A DNA stretch of 64,000 nucleotides from Thermodesulfovibrio sp. 3462-1 (lineage in GTDB: Bacteria > Nitrospirota > Thermodesulfovibrionia > Thermodesulfovibrionales > Thermodesulfovibrionaceae): positions 1,342,501 to 1,406,500 of the forward strand of contig NZ_CP144374.1 in the NCBI RefSeq assembly GCF_040451425.1, in the 5' to 3' direction. Shown one piece after another: positions 34,592-43,338 of this stretch. Made by a program: the position numbers and the translations under genes. Every line of letters starts with the position of its first letter. The first letter of the stretch is position 1. The notes below the pieces were generated by a model that saw only the letters and a list, made by a program, of their open reading frames with translations, was not told where the DNA came from and searched no databases.

Positions 34592-34927
34592 TTACTTTAC
34601 AAAAGGATTTGCATAGTAAGTTATAAGAACTATTACAAGTGTGTAAATAACAAGAGTTTCAATCAATGCCAATCCAATGATGAAAGTGGTAAGAAGTTTA
34701 CCTGCCACTCCAGGATTTCTCGCAGAGCCTTCCATTATTCCTCTCAATCCATGACCCATTCCAATTCCTCCACCAGCTGCTGCAAGACCAATTCCTACCA
34801 AGGCGCCAAGGCTTGCAAAACCATAGTAATTCAACTTTGCAGCATCAGGGGTAGCTTCTGCAGCAAAGGCTATTCCAGCAGAAAGAAGAAGAGTTAATAA
34901 AACAATTGCTGTTAAAACCTTTTTCAT
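34592..34927 (-). CDS. atpE: ATP synthase F0 subunit c
   Basis: A 111-residue proteolipid, longer than usual because of an N-terminal signal-like segment (MKKVLTAIVLLTLLLSAG, cleavage near AFAA). The hairpin has the glycine-rich helix GALVGIGLAAAGGGIGMGHG and the second helix with the ion-binding Glu90 in GLALIETLVIY. The position that is Gln in sodium-type rings is Met (IGMG), so proton coupling is more likely. It lies 30 bases after atpB with an AGGAGG site, and before a terminator. Confidence 0.95.
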   Translation of the reverse strand: MKKVLTAIVLLTLLLSAGIAFAAEATPDAAKLNYYGFASLGALVGIGLAAAGGGIGMGHGLRGIMEGSARNPGVAGKLLTTFIIGLALIETLVIYTLVIVLITYYANPFVK

Positions 34928-34957
34928 TACCTTACACCTCCTTTCTTTGTTTATTTT

Positions 34958-35635
34958 TTAATGAGACTCTTCTACTGCACCACCAATATAAGCTGCTGTA
35001 AGAATCATAAAAATATATGCTTGAATAAAGCTAACTGCAGTTCCTAAAATTAAAACAAGAGTAGGAACAAGCAAAGGCGTTAAAACTCCAAGAACCATTA
35101 ATAGGAGATGTTTACTCATCATATTACCGAAAAGTCGGACAGAAAGTGTAACAGGTCTTGCAAGATGGCTGATCCATTCTACAATAAACATAAAAGCCAT
35201 GAAAGGAATTGCATAAATGCTTCTAATAGGACCTAAAAAATGTTCAAGATATTTTATTCCGTGAACCTTAAAACCATAAAATTGATAAATAAAAAATACT
35301 GGAACAGCCATTGAAGCATTTGTATTTAGGTTTCCTGTTGGAGATTCAAAACCTGGAATAAGTCCAAATAAGTTACAGGTAAGAATGTAAAGAAATAAAG
35401 TTCCAAGAAGGGGAATAAAAGTTTTCGCATACTTACTCCCAACTGCATCTCGTGCCTGACTTGATAAAAATTCCAGAATAACTTCCATAACATTCTGAAT
35501 TCCCGATGGAATTAAAGATAACTTTCCTCTAACGATTAAAGAAACAATAATAAGAAATATAATTGCTAACCAAGAATAACTAACATACGGCGGAATTGAA
35601 GGTAACAACATTCCCAAAAAGGTTGGTGCTTCCAC
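34958..35635 (-). CDS. atpB: ATP synthase F0 subunit a
   Basis: A 225-residue membrane protein that forms the proton half-channels. The essential arginine lies in VTLSVRLFGNMMSKHLLL, and LFLYILTCNLFGLIPGFE is another family segment. The GTG start at 35635 has AAAGGAGG upstream. The atpBE pair stands alone under its own promoter; the other F0 and the F1 genes are not in the window. No atpI precedes it. Confidence 0.95.
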   Translation of the reverse strand: MEAPTFLGMLLPSIPPYVSYSWLAIIFLIIVSLIVRGKLSLIPSGIQNVMEVILEFLSSQARDAVGSKYAKTFIPLLGTLFLYILTCNLFGLIPGFESPTGNLNTNASMAVPVFFIYQFYGFKVHGIKYLEHFLGPIRSIYAIPFMAFMFIVEWISHLARPVTLSVRLFGNMMSKHLLLMVLGVLTPLLVPTLVLILGTAVSFIQAYIFMILTAAYIGGAVEESH

Positions 35636-35668
35636 TTTATGCCTCCTTTCCTAATTTTTGATTAAGTT

Positions 35669-35697
35669 ATAATACATAAATTTTCTTCAAATGTCAA
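35669..35697 (-). promoter_or_regulatory. Sigma-70 promoter of atpB-atpE
   Basis: On the minus strand TTGACA (plus 35692-35697), a 17-base spacer and TATTAT (plus 35669-35674) form a near-consensus promoter, 34 bases before the atpB start. Confidence 0.85.
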
Positions 35698-35747
35698 GCA
35701 CAAAACAAAACTTCTTTTATTTATTTAATTTTTGTTACAATTTTTTT

Positions 35748-36650
35748 ATGGATCCTGTTACCCATACTCTGTCTGGATTTGTATTGGGAAAAACGCTCAG
35801 TAAAAATAGATTAATTCTTGCTATTATTCTTGTTAGTTCCCTGATGCCTGATATTGATATTCTCACGAGGCTTTACAGCAAAGAGCTTTTTCTTATGTAT
35901 CACAGAGGAATCACTCATGGAATTGGAGCATTGTTTTTGTTCCCTCTTTTACCAGGGATAATTTTTCGCAAAAAATTAGGCTTTTTGAAAGCATACTGCT
36001 GTTCATTCATAGCCTATGCCCTTCATCTTTTTCTTGATCTCACAAATCAATACGGAACAAAAATTTTTTCTCCCTTTGACTGGAATTCTTATAACCTCTC
36101 TTTAACTTTTATAATTGATCCCTATGTTTTAATCCCTCTTTTATTGGCAGTTTTTCTTTCAATAAAATTTAAAAAGCAGGCAAAATTTTTATATATTTTT
36201 TCACTGGCTTTCATTGCCTTATACATTGCAACAAAGGCTTACCTTAAAGCAGAGGCAATAGATTTTCTTAAACAGAAAATTGAAGCCCATCAATACAGAG
36301 TTTATCCCCTTCCCAATGATTTTCTAAGATGGTGGTTTGTGGCAAGGCATTCAGATGAATACATAACTGGATTTGTTGACCTTTTTACAAAGCGTGTATA
36401 TGGTGATGAAAAATACAAAATCAAAAATGACCCTGCCATTATAAAATCAAAAGAAGCTGAAGCTGTCCGAGCATTGCTTTCCTTTGCAAAACATCCTGTG
36501 GCTGAGATTAAACATGAAGGTGATGTCACAGTAGTGGTTTGGAAAGAGCTTTCCTATGGATTTTTACCGAATGATAGATTTACTGCAAAGGTCTGGCTAA
36601 AGGAGACTCCACAGGGCTATAAAATAATAAATGCAAATCTAAAAATATGA
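35748..36650 (+). CDS. Membrane-bound metal-dependent hydrolase (YdjM/DUF457 type)
   Basis: A 300-residue protein starting MDPVTHTLSGFVLGKTLSKN. The motifs VTHTLSG, SSLMPDIDIL and YHRGITHGIGAL are the conserved metal-ligand signatures of this family, carried on four to five membrane helices (to about residue 170). A soluble C-terminal domain follows. Such proteins are thought to be membrane hydrolases induced in stress, with substrate unknown. Upstream frame extension is rejected: TACAAT lies seven bases before ATG 35748 and there is no ribosome-binding site, as for a leaderless gene. Confidence 0.8.
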   Translation: MDPVTHTLSGFVLGKTLSKNRLILAIILVSSLMPDIDILTRLYSKELFLMYHRGITHGIGALFLFPLLPGIIFRKKLGFLKAYCCSFIAYALHLFLDLTNQYGTKIFSPFDWNSYNLSLTFIIDPYVLIPLLLAVFLSIKFKKQAKFLYIFSLAFIALYIATKAYLKAEAIDFLKQKIEAHQYRVYPLPNDFLRWWFVARHSDEYITGFVDLFTKRVYGDEKYKIKNDPAIIKSKEAEAVRALLSFAKHPVAEIKHEGDVTVVVWKELSYGFLPNDRFTAKVWLKETPQGYKIINANLKI

Positions 36651-37273
36651 AAGTCTGTGAAATCTTTGCAAGCATTCAAGGAGAAAGCTCTCTTGCAGGT
36701 ATTCCTATGATTTTTCTGAGACTTACAGGATGTAATCTCAGATGCTCCTACTGTGATACAAAGTATGCTTATTATGAAGGTGAAGAGCTTTCAATTGATA
36801 AAGTTTTAAAAAAAATTCATTCATTTCCATTTAAATATGTTGAGATAACAGGTGGTGAACCTCTCCTCGAGGAGGAAGTTTATGAAATTATGAATCAGCT
36901 TGTCCAAACTCATACAGTCCTTCTTGAAACAAATGGTTCAATTTCTATTGAAAGAGTAAATCCTCAGGTGAAAATAATTATGGATATAAAAACTCCGGGA
37001 AGTGGAATGAGTGAAAGAAACTATATTGAAAATCTTAAATTTCTTAAAAAAATTGATGAACTTAAATTCGTTTTAACTGACAGGGCTGACTATGAGTGGG
37101 CAAAAGATTTTTTAAAAAATCATGAAATAAAAGTTAAAGAAATCCTCTTTTCTCCTGCCTATGGAATTCTTAATCCAGCAGAGCTTGCTAAATGGATAAT
37201 TAGTGATGGTCTTTCAGTAAGGCTAAATCTTCAGATTCACAAGTATATTTTTGGAAACTTAAGAGGAGTTTAA
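36647..37273 (+). CDS. queE: 7-carboxy-7-deazaguanine synthase
   Basis: A 208-residue radical-SAM enzyme of queuosine/7-deazaguanine synthesis. It has the opening MKVCEIFASIQGESSLAGIP, the cluster motif C29-x3-C33-x2-C36 in TGCNLRCSYCDTKYAY, and ITGGEPLLEEE for SAM binding. The length is normal. Its ATG overlaps the stop of the membrane hydrolase gene. It converges on rarA with a four-base overlap. The other que genes are not in the window. Confidence 0.93.
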   Translation: MKVCEIFASIQGESSLAGIPMIFLRLTGCNLRCSYCDTKYAYYEGEELSIDKVLKKIHSFPFKYVEITGGEPLLEEEVYEIMNQLVQTHTVLLETNGSISIERVNPQVKIIMDIKTPGSGMSERNYIENLKFLKKIDELKFVLTDRADYEWAKDFLKNHEIKVKEILFSPAYGILNPAELAKWIISDGLSVRLNLQIHKYIFGNLRGV

Positions 37274-38514
37274 GGCTTATAATACTTCTTCTTCTCGGGA
37301 AGATAATCCTGTTCAACATATCCACCATAATCATGAGGATACTTATAACCTTTTCCATGCCCAAGTCTTTTAGCTCCTTTGTAATGAGAGTCTTTCAGAT
37401 GCTCTGGAACTTGAAAACTACGGTCTGCCTCAATATCATTTAATGCTTCTTCAATTGCTCTGTAACAGGCATTGCTCTTCGGTGCAAGTGCAACATAAAT
37501 AGCTGCCTGAGCAAGAATTATTCTTGCCTCTGGCATCCCTACAAATTCAACTGCCTGTGCTGCTGAGGTTGCAACAACCAAAGCCATTGGATCAGCCAGT
37601 CCAACATCCTCACTTGCTGCAATTACTATTCTACGGGCAATGAAACGAGGGTCTTCACCAGCATAAATCATCTTTGCAAGCCAGTAAACTGCTGCATCAG
37701 GATCACTTCCACGCATGCTTTTAATAAAAGCTGAGGCTGTATCATAATGTTCATCTCCTGCTTTATCATAGACAATGTGTTTTTTCTGAATGCTTTCTTC
37801 AGCGATTTTTGTATCAATTCTTATAATTCCAGCACTGTCAGGTTGTGTAGTTAAAACAGCGATTTCAAGAGCTGAAAGAGCTTTTCTTGCATCACCCTCA
37901 GAAGATTTTGCAAGATGAAGGAGTGCTTCAGGTGTAATTTCAATTTTTAACTCTCCAAAGCCACGTTCTTTATCAGACAGTGCTCTTTTAAGAATTGTTA
38001 TAATCTCTTGTTCAGTCAAAGGTTTTAATTCAAAGACATGACTTCTGGAAACAAGAGCAGAATTAAGATAAAAAAAGGGATTTTCAGTGGTTGCTCCAAT
38101 AAGAATTATGTTTCCCTCTTCAATATCAGGAAGCAAGGCATCCTGAGAAATCCTGCTAAGCCTGTGAATTTCATCAATAAAAAGAATTGTTTTTTCACCT
38201 TTACTCAGTCTTTGCTTTGCTGCAAAAATCTGCTTTCTTATTTCTTCGATGTTTAAAGTTGTTGCATTAAGCCATTGAAAATGAGCCTTTGTTTTGTTTG
38301 CAATTATTCTTGCAAGAGCTGTTTTACCGGTGCCTGGAGGTCCATATAAAATAAGTGAAGCAATTCTGTCTGAATCAATTGCTCTGCGAAGAAGCTTTCC
38401 CTCTGAAAGAATATGATGTTGACCAATATATTCATCAAGATTTCTTGGAGTCATTCTATAAGCAAGAGGTTGTTTTTTTATGCTTTCTAAGGGTTTATCA
38501 AATAAACTGCTCAT
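37270..38514 (-). CDS. rarA: Replication-associated recombination protein A (AAA+ ATPase)
   Basis: A 414-residue MgsA/RarA/WRNIP1-type ATPase acting at stalled replication forks. It has YRMTPRNLDEYIGQHHIL, Walker A LYGPPGTGKTALARIIA, Walker B TILFIDEIHRLS, sensor 1 IGATTENPFF and the C-terminal tetramer region with GSDPDAAVYWLAKMIYAGED and VALAPKSNACYRAI. The ATG overlaps the stop of the HD-GYP gene, so the two are co-transcribed. Confidence 0.95.
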   Translation of the reverse strand: MSSLFDKPLESIKKQPLAYRMTPRNLDEYIGQHHILSEGKLLRRAIDSDRIASLILYGPPGTGKTALARIIANKTKAHFQWLNATTLNIEEIRKQIFAAKQRLSKGEKTILFIDEIHRLSRISQDALLPDIEEGNIILIGATTENPFFYLNSALVSRSHVFELKPLTEQEIITILKRALSDKERGFGELKIEITPEALLHLAKSSEGDARKALSALEIAVLTTQPDSAGIIRIDTKIAEESIQKKHIVYDKAGDEHYDTASAFIKSMRGSDPDAAVYWLAKMIYAGEDPRFIARRIVIAASEDVGLADPMALVVATSAAQAVEFVGMPEARIILAQAAIYVALAPKSNACYRAIEEALNDIEADRSFQVPEHLKDSHYKGAKRLGHGKGYKYPHDYGGYVEQDYLPEKKKYYKP

Positions 38515-39719
38515 TGTATTTTACCGAGCATTTTTATGAAAGCCTTTAAAAGCTCCGTGTCATGATCTCCTTTTTCTTTTACAATTATGGAAAGTGCAAA
38601 ATATGGAGTGAGTGGAGGCTTATACGGTCTTCTGGTTGTTAAAGCATCATAACAGTCTGCAATTGCTGTAATTCTTCCAAAAAGCTTTATTTCTTCTCCC
38701 TTCAAGCCATATGGATATCCCCTTCCTGAGAGTTTTTCATGATGTTGAAGTACTGCTAAAAGAGATTCTTTAGGAACTTCTTTTTTTTCTTTAAGGATTT
38801 CATATCCAAATAAAACATGCTGTTTTATGATATTGTATTCTGTCTCATTGAGCCTTCCTTGTTTATTGAGTATTTCATTGGGAATCTGACTTTTTCCTAA
38901 ATCATGCAAAATTGCACCAATTCCAAGTTTATATATAGTATCTCTGTCAAGTCCTATCTGTATTCCCAATCCTACAGACAAAACTCCCACATTAACAGAG
39001 TGAGTGTAAGTATAGTAATCATAACCTTTTAAATGTAAAAGTTCATAAATTGAGTCAGGCTTATCAAGTATTGTTTCTATGATATTATTGACAACTTTGC
39101 CCACTTTTTTTATTTTTTCTCCACTTCTTGGTTCATTTAAAACTTCAGCTATTAAAACTTTTGCAGATTCTTTTATTATCAGCTCTTTTTCTTCAACTCT
39201 TTTACTCAGAAATTCAATGTACTCTCTAAATAAAGGCAAATCCTTCTTTTCAATTAAAATATCCCCTTCCTCAGGGATAGTATCTCCATAAATCATTGAT
39301 GGTTTTTCCGATGATGCTTCAACAATTTTTTTGAAGTTAAAATCCTTTAAGTGATAAATAGGAAAATCAACTTCAATACCGGGGATTAAAAGATTTCTGT
39401 CAATCTGATAGAATTTTTCTTTCCAAAAAGAATAATTTTTAAAAGCTACTGGAGAGTCTAAAACTGATTCGGGCAATGCTCTTGATTTATAAGTATCCAG
39501 ATCAGATTTTTCAACATAAACATGACTTATTCCTTTTTCCTTCAATACTTCAATAAAACTATTTGAAAGTATCGTTCCTTTATTGAAAATTTTTTTATCT
39601 ATTCCTGAATCACGAATGTAGACATCAAAGGGTAAAGTTTTTTTGATTTTTAATTCTTCAAGAGGGATTTTAATTAGCTCTTTTTCATTGATCTTTTTTA
39701 TTTTTGTTGCATAGCCCAT
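38511..39719 (-). CDS. HD-GYP domain protein, probable c-di-GMP phosphodiesterase
   Basis: A 402-residue protein. The N-terminal half (to about 190) contains a DUF3391-like region (SNSFIEVLKEKGISHVYVEK). The C-terminal HD-GYP domain has YTYTHSVNVGVLSVGLG, AILHDLGKSQIPNEILNK, QHHEKLSGRGYPYGLKGEEI and DCYDALTTRRPYKPPL, with all metal-binding residues. ATG 39719 is chosen; a TTG lies one codon upstream. GATAAT ends six bases before the ATG and there is no ribosome-binding site. It is divergent from the laccase-domain gene across 67 bases. Confidence 0.9.
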   Translation of the reverse strand: MGYATKIKKINEKELIKIPLEELKIKKTLPFDVYIRDSGIDKKIFNKGTILSNSFIEVLKEKGISHVYVEKSDLDTYKSRALPESVLDSPVAFKNYSFWKEKFYQIDRNLLIPGIEVDFPIYHLKDFNFKKIVEASSEKPSMIYGDTIPEEGDILIEKKDLPLFREYIEFLSKRVEEKELIIKESAKVLIAEVLNEPRSGEKIKKVGKVVNNIIETILDKPDSIYELLHLKGYDYYTYTHSVNVGVLSVGLGIQIGLDRDTIYKLGIGAILHDLGKSQIPNEILNKQGRLNETEYNIIKQHVLFGYEILKEKKEVPKESLLAVLQHHEKLSGRGYPYGLKGEEIKLFGRITAIADCYDALTTRRPYKPPLTPYFALSIIVKEKGDHDTELLKAFIKMLGKIQ

Positions 39720-39786
39720 CAATTAATTATCACAAAAAATTCTTAAAAAATGGAACATGCTTTTTTTCGAGATGTATAATAAAATA
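39720..39786. promoter_or_regulatory. Divergent promoter region with two start-proximal -10 boxes
   Basis: GATAAT for the minus strand (plus 39726-39731) and TATAAT for the plus strand (39775-39780) each lie six bases before the facing start codon. Neither gene has room for a ribosome-binding site. Confidence 0.5.
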
Positions 39787-40446
39787 ATGGTCATTTATCC
39801 AGAAATATTTAATGGACTACAGATTGAAGCATTTTTTACAAAAAAGATAGAGAAATTTGAAGATTTTAAAAATTCGCTTCCATTTAAGCTTTACATTCCT
39901 GTTCAAAGACATACAGATTTTATAGCAATTTTGAATTCTTACGCTGAGCCATCCATAGCAGACGCAGTGATTACAGATCAAAAAAATCTTTTTATAGGGA
40001 TAAAAACAGCAGATTGTCTGCCAGCGCTGATATTTGATTCAGAAAAAAAAGTAATTGCCGCAGTTCATGCTGGATGGCGTGGAACAGCTAAAGGAATTTT
40101 AAAAAAGACAATTATAAAAATGAATGAAGTTTATGGATGTAAGCCAGAAAACTTGCTAATTGCCTTTGGTCCATACATTAAAGGATGCTGTTACGAAGTT
40201 GGTGAGGAAGTGGTTGATGCAATGAAGAAGGAAAATCCTGGAGAGGATTATATTTTTAGAGTAAATGGCAAAAACTACATTGATATAGGAGTTGCAAATC
40301 TTCTTCAGGCGATTTCCTTAGGAGTTAAAAGACAAAATATATGGATTTCAGATGACTGCACATACTGCAAAAGCAATGAATATGCTTCTTATAGATTTCA
40401 TGGCAGACAATCTACAAGACAATGCGGAATAATAAGAATGTTATAA
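39787..40446 (+). CDS. pgeF: Laccase-domain protein (YfiH/PgeF, peptidoglycan editing factor family)
   Basis: A 219-residue protein. It has FFTKK near the start, ITDQKNLFIGIKTADCLPAL, AAVHAGWRGTAKGILKKTI and CTYCKSNEYASYRFHGR, which together supply the zinc-binding His and Cys residues of the family. The E. coli homologue removes wrong amino acids from muropeptide precursors; older names call it polyphenol oxidase. Start 39787 is preferred because the family begins shortly before EAFFT and because TATAAT ends six bases before it. Upstream ATGs overlap that box. Confidence 0.88.
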   Translation: MVIYPEIFNGLQIEAFFTKKIEKFEDFKNSLPFKLYIPVQRHTDFIAILNSYAEPSIADAVITDQKNLFIGIKTADCLPALIFDSEKKVIAAVHAGWRGTAKGILKKTIIKMNEVYGCKPENLLIAFGPYIKGCCYEVGEEVVDAMKKENPGEDYIFRVNGKNYIDIGVANLLQAISLGVKRQNIWISDDCTYCKSNEYASYRFHGRQSTRQCGIIRML

Positions 40447-40452
40447 TTTATT

Positions 40453-40637
40453 TGTCATTCCGAAGGGTTCGATGCCCCGAGGAATCTCTCCTTCTTATAT
40501 CAGCCAATAGAGGATTGGATATTGAAAAAGACTTCAGATTGAACAGGATTTATGAGACCGAGTTCAATCCAGTGCTTTTTTATTGATATTGAAGGTAGTC
40601 AGAGATTCCTTACACTATCGAGGTGCTTGGAATGACA
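40453..40637. repeat. MITE-like element with 37-bp imperfect inverted ends
   Basis: The left end begins TGTCATTCC, has 19 bases, then GGAATCTCT. The right end is AGAGATTCC, 19 bases, GGAATGACA. The two ends are inverse complements in their outer and inner nine bases, with TCGAT shared in the middle. The 185-bp element has no coding frame. Right of it a further short piece (CAGAGTGACAGAAAAG) resembles another end fragment. Confidence 0.65.
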
Positions 40638-40688
40638 AAAAAAGAATGAGGATGCTCAGAGTGACAGAAAAGTGTTAATATAAAAAAA

Positions 40689-40762
40689 CGGGGTGTAGCG
40701 CAGTCTGGCAGCGCGCACGGTTCGGGACCGTGGTGTCGGAGGTTCAAATCCTCTCACCCCGA
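40689..40762 (+). tRNA. tRNA-Pro (anticodon CGG)
   Basis: The cloverleaf has acceptor CGGGGTG/CACCCCG, D-arm GCGCAGTCTGGCAGCGC, anticodon stem-loop CACGG-TTCGGGA-CCGTG, T-loop TTCAAAT and discriminator A. CCA is not encoded. It lies 52 bases after the MITE-like repeat. Confidence 0.97.
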
Positions 40763-40771
40763 TAAAATGGT

Positions 40772-40801
40772 TGAAAAGCTCAGGCAGTTTGCCTTGGTAG
40801 C
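40772..40801 (-). terminator. Weak terminator-like hairpin after SemiSWEET gene
   Basis: On the minus strand AGGCA-AAC-TGCCT (plus 40782-40794), extended by GCT/AGC with small bulges, is followed by TTTTC. The T run is short. Confidence 0.35.
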
Positions 40802-40810
40802 AAAAAGACT

Positions 40811-41077
40811 TTAACCATAACGAATTTTCATAAAAATAATTGAAAAAATTAGAATCAATGAGACAGAATTTGCTAAGATAACTGGAATTTCTTTGATTAA
40901 AACTCCGTAGACAAACCATAGCGTTATTCCTACTGCCATAAAAATAAACATTGTCAGTGAAACATCTCTGGCAGATTTTGTTCTGTAGATTTTTAATGCC
41001 TGCGGAACAAGAGCACTTGTTGTTATTATTCCTGCTACAATTCCAATAATGTTATTAAAATTTATTGAAAACTCCAT
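40811..41077 (-). CDS. SemiSWEET family sugar transporter
   Basis: An 88-residue protein with three membrane helices, one MtN3/SWEET repeat. The PQ motif is at P25-Q26 in TTSALVPQALKIYRTKSARD, followed by DVSLTMFIFMAVGITLWFVY. SemiSWEETs dimerise and let sugars cross the membrane down a gradient; the substrate is not known here. TACAAT (plus 41085-41090 reversed) lies seven bases before the ATG and there is no ribosome-binding site. Divergent from the HDOD gene. Confidence 0.9.
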   Translation of the reverse strand: MEFSINFNNIIGIVAGIITTSALVPQALKIYRTKSARDVSLTMFIFMAVGITLWFVYGVLIKEIPVILANSVSLILIFSIIFMKIRYG

Positions 41078-41124
41078 AATTTATATTGTATTATTTAAAA
41101 TAATTTTAAGCAAGAAGGATTTTT

Positions 41125-41964
41125 ATGAACTCCAAAACTGACATAAGAATAGACATTCAAAAACTTAAAAAACTTCCTACGCTTTCATGGACTGCTGAAA
41201 GAATACTTAATTTAACATCAAAAGAGCTTACACATCTTGATGAACTTGTAGATATTATTGAAAGAGACCCGCCAATTATGTCAAAGGTTCTTGGTGTTGC
41301 CAATATAGTTTATTTCGGCATTTATAAACCAATTACAACAGTGAAAGATGCTCTTCTTAAAATAGGATTTAAAGCATTAAAAAACATTGCTTTAAGTATA
41401 TCAATATTCAGCCTTTTTAAATCCTCACAAGAAAAAGAAAAAAGTTATATGAGGCTTTTTAAACATTCTATTGCTACAGGCACAGTATGTCAGATTATTT
41501 CAGAAAAATTTCTGAATGAGCCTTCAGAAGATAATTTCGCAACCGGTGTTCTTCATGATATTGGACTTTTTGCTCTTAATTATGCTTTTTATGAGCAGTT
41601 TCAAAAAATAGAGCAAGCTCTGTCAAGGGAAAACTCTTTAACTCAGGCAGAGAAAAAAATTCTCGGCACAACTCATTCAGAAATGGGAAAATGGCTTGCT
41701 GAGATTTGGGGACTGCCGGAGATATTCTGCGATGTAATTCTTTATCATCACGAGCCTCCTCAAAAATCTGTGAAATATGCAAAAAATGTTGCTCTTGTTC
41801 AACTCTCAAATTCTATTGCTGAAAAGCTTGGTTACCATCCTTTTGAAGTTAAAATAGAGAGTGAATTTTATAGAGAAAAAGTTTATAAACTCTTAGATGT
41901 TCCTGAACCAGAAGAATTAGTTAATGAATTAAAAGAGATTCTCAAAGAGGTGGAAAACTTATGA
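41125..41964 (+). CDS. HDOD domain signalling protein
   Basis: A 279-residue single-domain HDOD protein. KLKKLPTLSWTAERILNLTS and DIIERDPPIMSKVLGVANIV begin the domain, and TGVLHDIGLFALNYAF, with GTTHSEMGKWLAEIWGLP, are further parts. Only part of the HD metal set is kept, as usual for HDOD, so a regulatory rather than hydrolytic role is expected. GAAGGA precedes the ATG. It overlaps the GGDEF gene by four bases; the two probably act together. Confidence 0.88.
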   Translation: MNSKTDIRIDIQKLKKLPTLSWTAERILNLTSKELTHLDELVDIIERDPPIMSKVLGVANIVYFGIYKPITTVKDALLKIGFKALKNIALSISIFSLFKSSQEKEKSYMRLFKHSIATGTVCQIISEKFLNEPSEDNFATGVLHDIGLFALNYAFYEQFQKIEQALSRENSLTQAEKKILGTTHSEMGKWLAEIWGLPEIFCDVILYHHEPPQKSVKYAKNVALVQLSNSIAEKLGYHPFEVKIESEFYREKVYKLLDVPEPEELVNELKEILKEVENL

Positions 41965-43202
41965 GAGAATTTTTATTAGATATTGGAAAAATTTTTAAAG
42001 TCGAAAATCTGGATAAACTAAGCGATGAAGAATTAAAACAAATTATTTTAGAACACATTAAAAAACACTCCTTTATAGAAAAATCTCTTCTTGAACTGAC
42101 CGAAGATTTTGCATGTAGTGCTGAGCTATCCATAAGAGTCATTTCTTCTATTAATAAAATTCTTGACAGGATTTATGCTGAAAAGGATATTTACAAGTTT
42201 ATCTCCTACTGTTTTGATGAATTTATAAAACTACTTCCTGTTGAAAATATATCATTTATGGAGAAACATCCTGAATTGAACTGGCTTGTTCTAAAGGTTG
42301 CTACAGGGAAAATTAAATTTAAAGATTTCAAGAAAAAAATATTTAATATTGACAGTAGCCTGGCAGATGCGGCTTTTAAAAAAGGAAATTTTATTTATGT
42401 GCCTGATGTAACAAAAGATGAGAGATTTGACAAAAAGCTTTCCAGCCTTCCAATAGGTTCGGTTTTATCTGTTGCTGTAAAAGTTGAGAATAAAATAGTC
42501 GGAGTAATCAACTTTTCACATCCTGAGGTTAATGCCTTTGATGAAGACTATATTTTCTTTTTTGTTTCAATGGTTAAGCTTTTCTCTGCAGTATTAACAC
42601 TTTTTAAACTTTACCATGAAAATTTAAAATTTAACGAACAGTTGCAAAAGGAAGTAGATAGAAAAACATCAGAATTACAAAAAATAAATAAAAAACTTTA
42701 TAAAGCTTCAATAACCGATTCTCTCACAGGAATATATAACAGGAGATTCTTTTTTCAGAGGCTTGAAGAAGAATATTCAAGGAGTTTAAGATATGGAAAC
42801 AGTTTCTGTCTCATTCTTTTTGACCTTGACAGTCTAAAAAAAGTCAATGATATGTTTGGACATCCTGAAGGAGACAGACTTATAAAGCTTTTTGCAAAAG
42901 TTTTAAAAAATTTCAAAAGAAAGGAAGATGTTGTTGCAAGAATAGGAGGAGACGAATTTGGATGCATTCTTATTGGATCATCTCAAGAAGGAGCGATAAA
43001 ATTTGCTGAAAGAGTAAAGGAGGAGTTTAAAGCTCGATATAAAAAAACTTCTGTCAGTGCCTCTGGTGCGATAGGCTGCATCGGTAAATGTGAAAGCTTC
43101 AAGTTTTATAAAGACTATAAAAAATTTTTTAAAGAAGTTGATAAAGTCCTTTTTAAAGCCAAAAAAATAAAGGATAAAATGGAGGTAATTGAAAGAAATT
43201 GA
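41961..43202 (+). CDS. Diguanylate cyclase with GAF-like domain
   Basis: A 413-residue cytoplasmic protein. After an N-terminal helical part, residues of about 75-215 look like a GAF domain (DIYKFISYCFDEFIKLLPVE, GSVLSVAVKVENKIVGVINF). A coiled coil follows (about 215-245), then a GGDEF domain with the intact active site RIGGDEFGCIL and DSLTGIYNRRFFFQRLEEE. It would make c-di-GMP in response to a ligand. No inhibitory RxxD is obvious four residues before the GGDEF. It is translationally coupled to the HDOD gene. Confidence 0.9.
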   Translation: MREFLLDIGKIFKVENLDKLSDEELKQIILEHIKKHSFIEKSLLELTEDFACSAELSIRVISSINKILDRIYAEKDIYKFISYCFDEFIKLLPVENISFMEKHPELNWLVLKVATGKIKFKDFKKKIFNIDSSLADAAFKKGNFIYVPDVTKDERFDKKLSSLPIGSVLSVAVKVENKIVGVINFSHPEVNAFDEDYIFFFVSMVKLFSAVLTLFKLYHENLKFNEQLQKEVDRKTSELQKINKKLYKASITDSLTGIYNRRFFFQRLEEEYSRSLRYGNSFCLILFDLDSLKKVNDMFGHPEGDRLIKLFAKVLKNFKRKEDVVARIGGDEFGCILIGSSQEGAIKFAERVKEEFKARYKKTSVSASGAIGCIGKCESFKFYKDYKKFFKEVDKVLFKAKKIKDKMEVIERN

Positions 43203-43338
43203 AAAAATATGATAAATTTTAAATTTAATGTTAAAGAGTCTTTGACTCTTTTAAAAACACACGCCCTGAAATTTCTCCGATGGTCCTTAAAGGTTAAGGA
43301 GAAAGGGCGGAGGTTAAAACCATTTAAGGAGGTTTTTT
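43203..43338 (+). promoter_or_regulatory. Structured leader upstream of rpsB
   Basis: The 136 bases hold no gene. CGCCCT (43262-43267) pairs with AGGGCG (43304-43309). Inside, TTCTCC pairs with GGAGAA, or CCTT with AAGG; the last two choices exclude one another. TTGACT at 43242-43247 could be a -35 box. The layout fits a leader for feedback control by ribosomal protein S2, inferred only. A TAAGGAGG site precedes the rpsB ATG. Confidence 0.45.

Noticed and set aside
34592-34927. Sodium-type ATP synthase c ring
   Set aside because: Glu90 is followed by Thr and a Tyr at +5, but the required Gln in the first helix is Met (IGMG).
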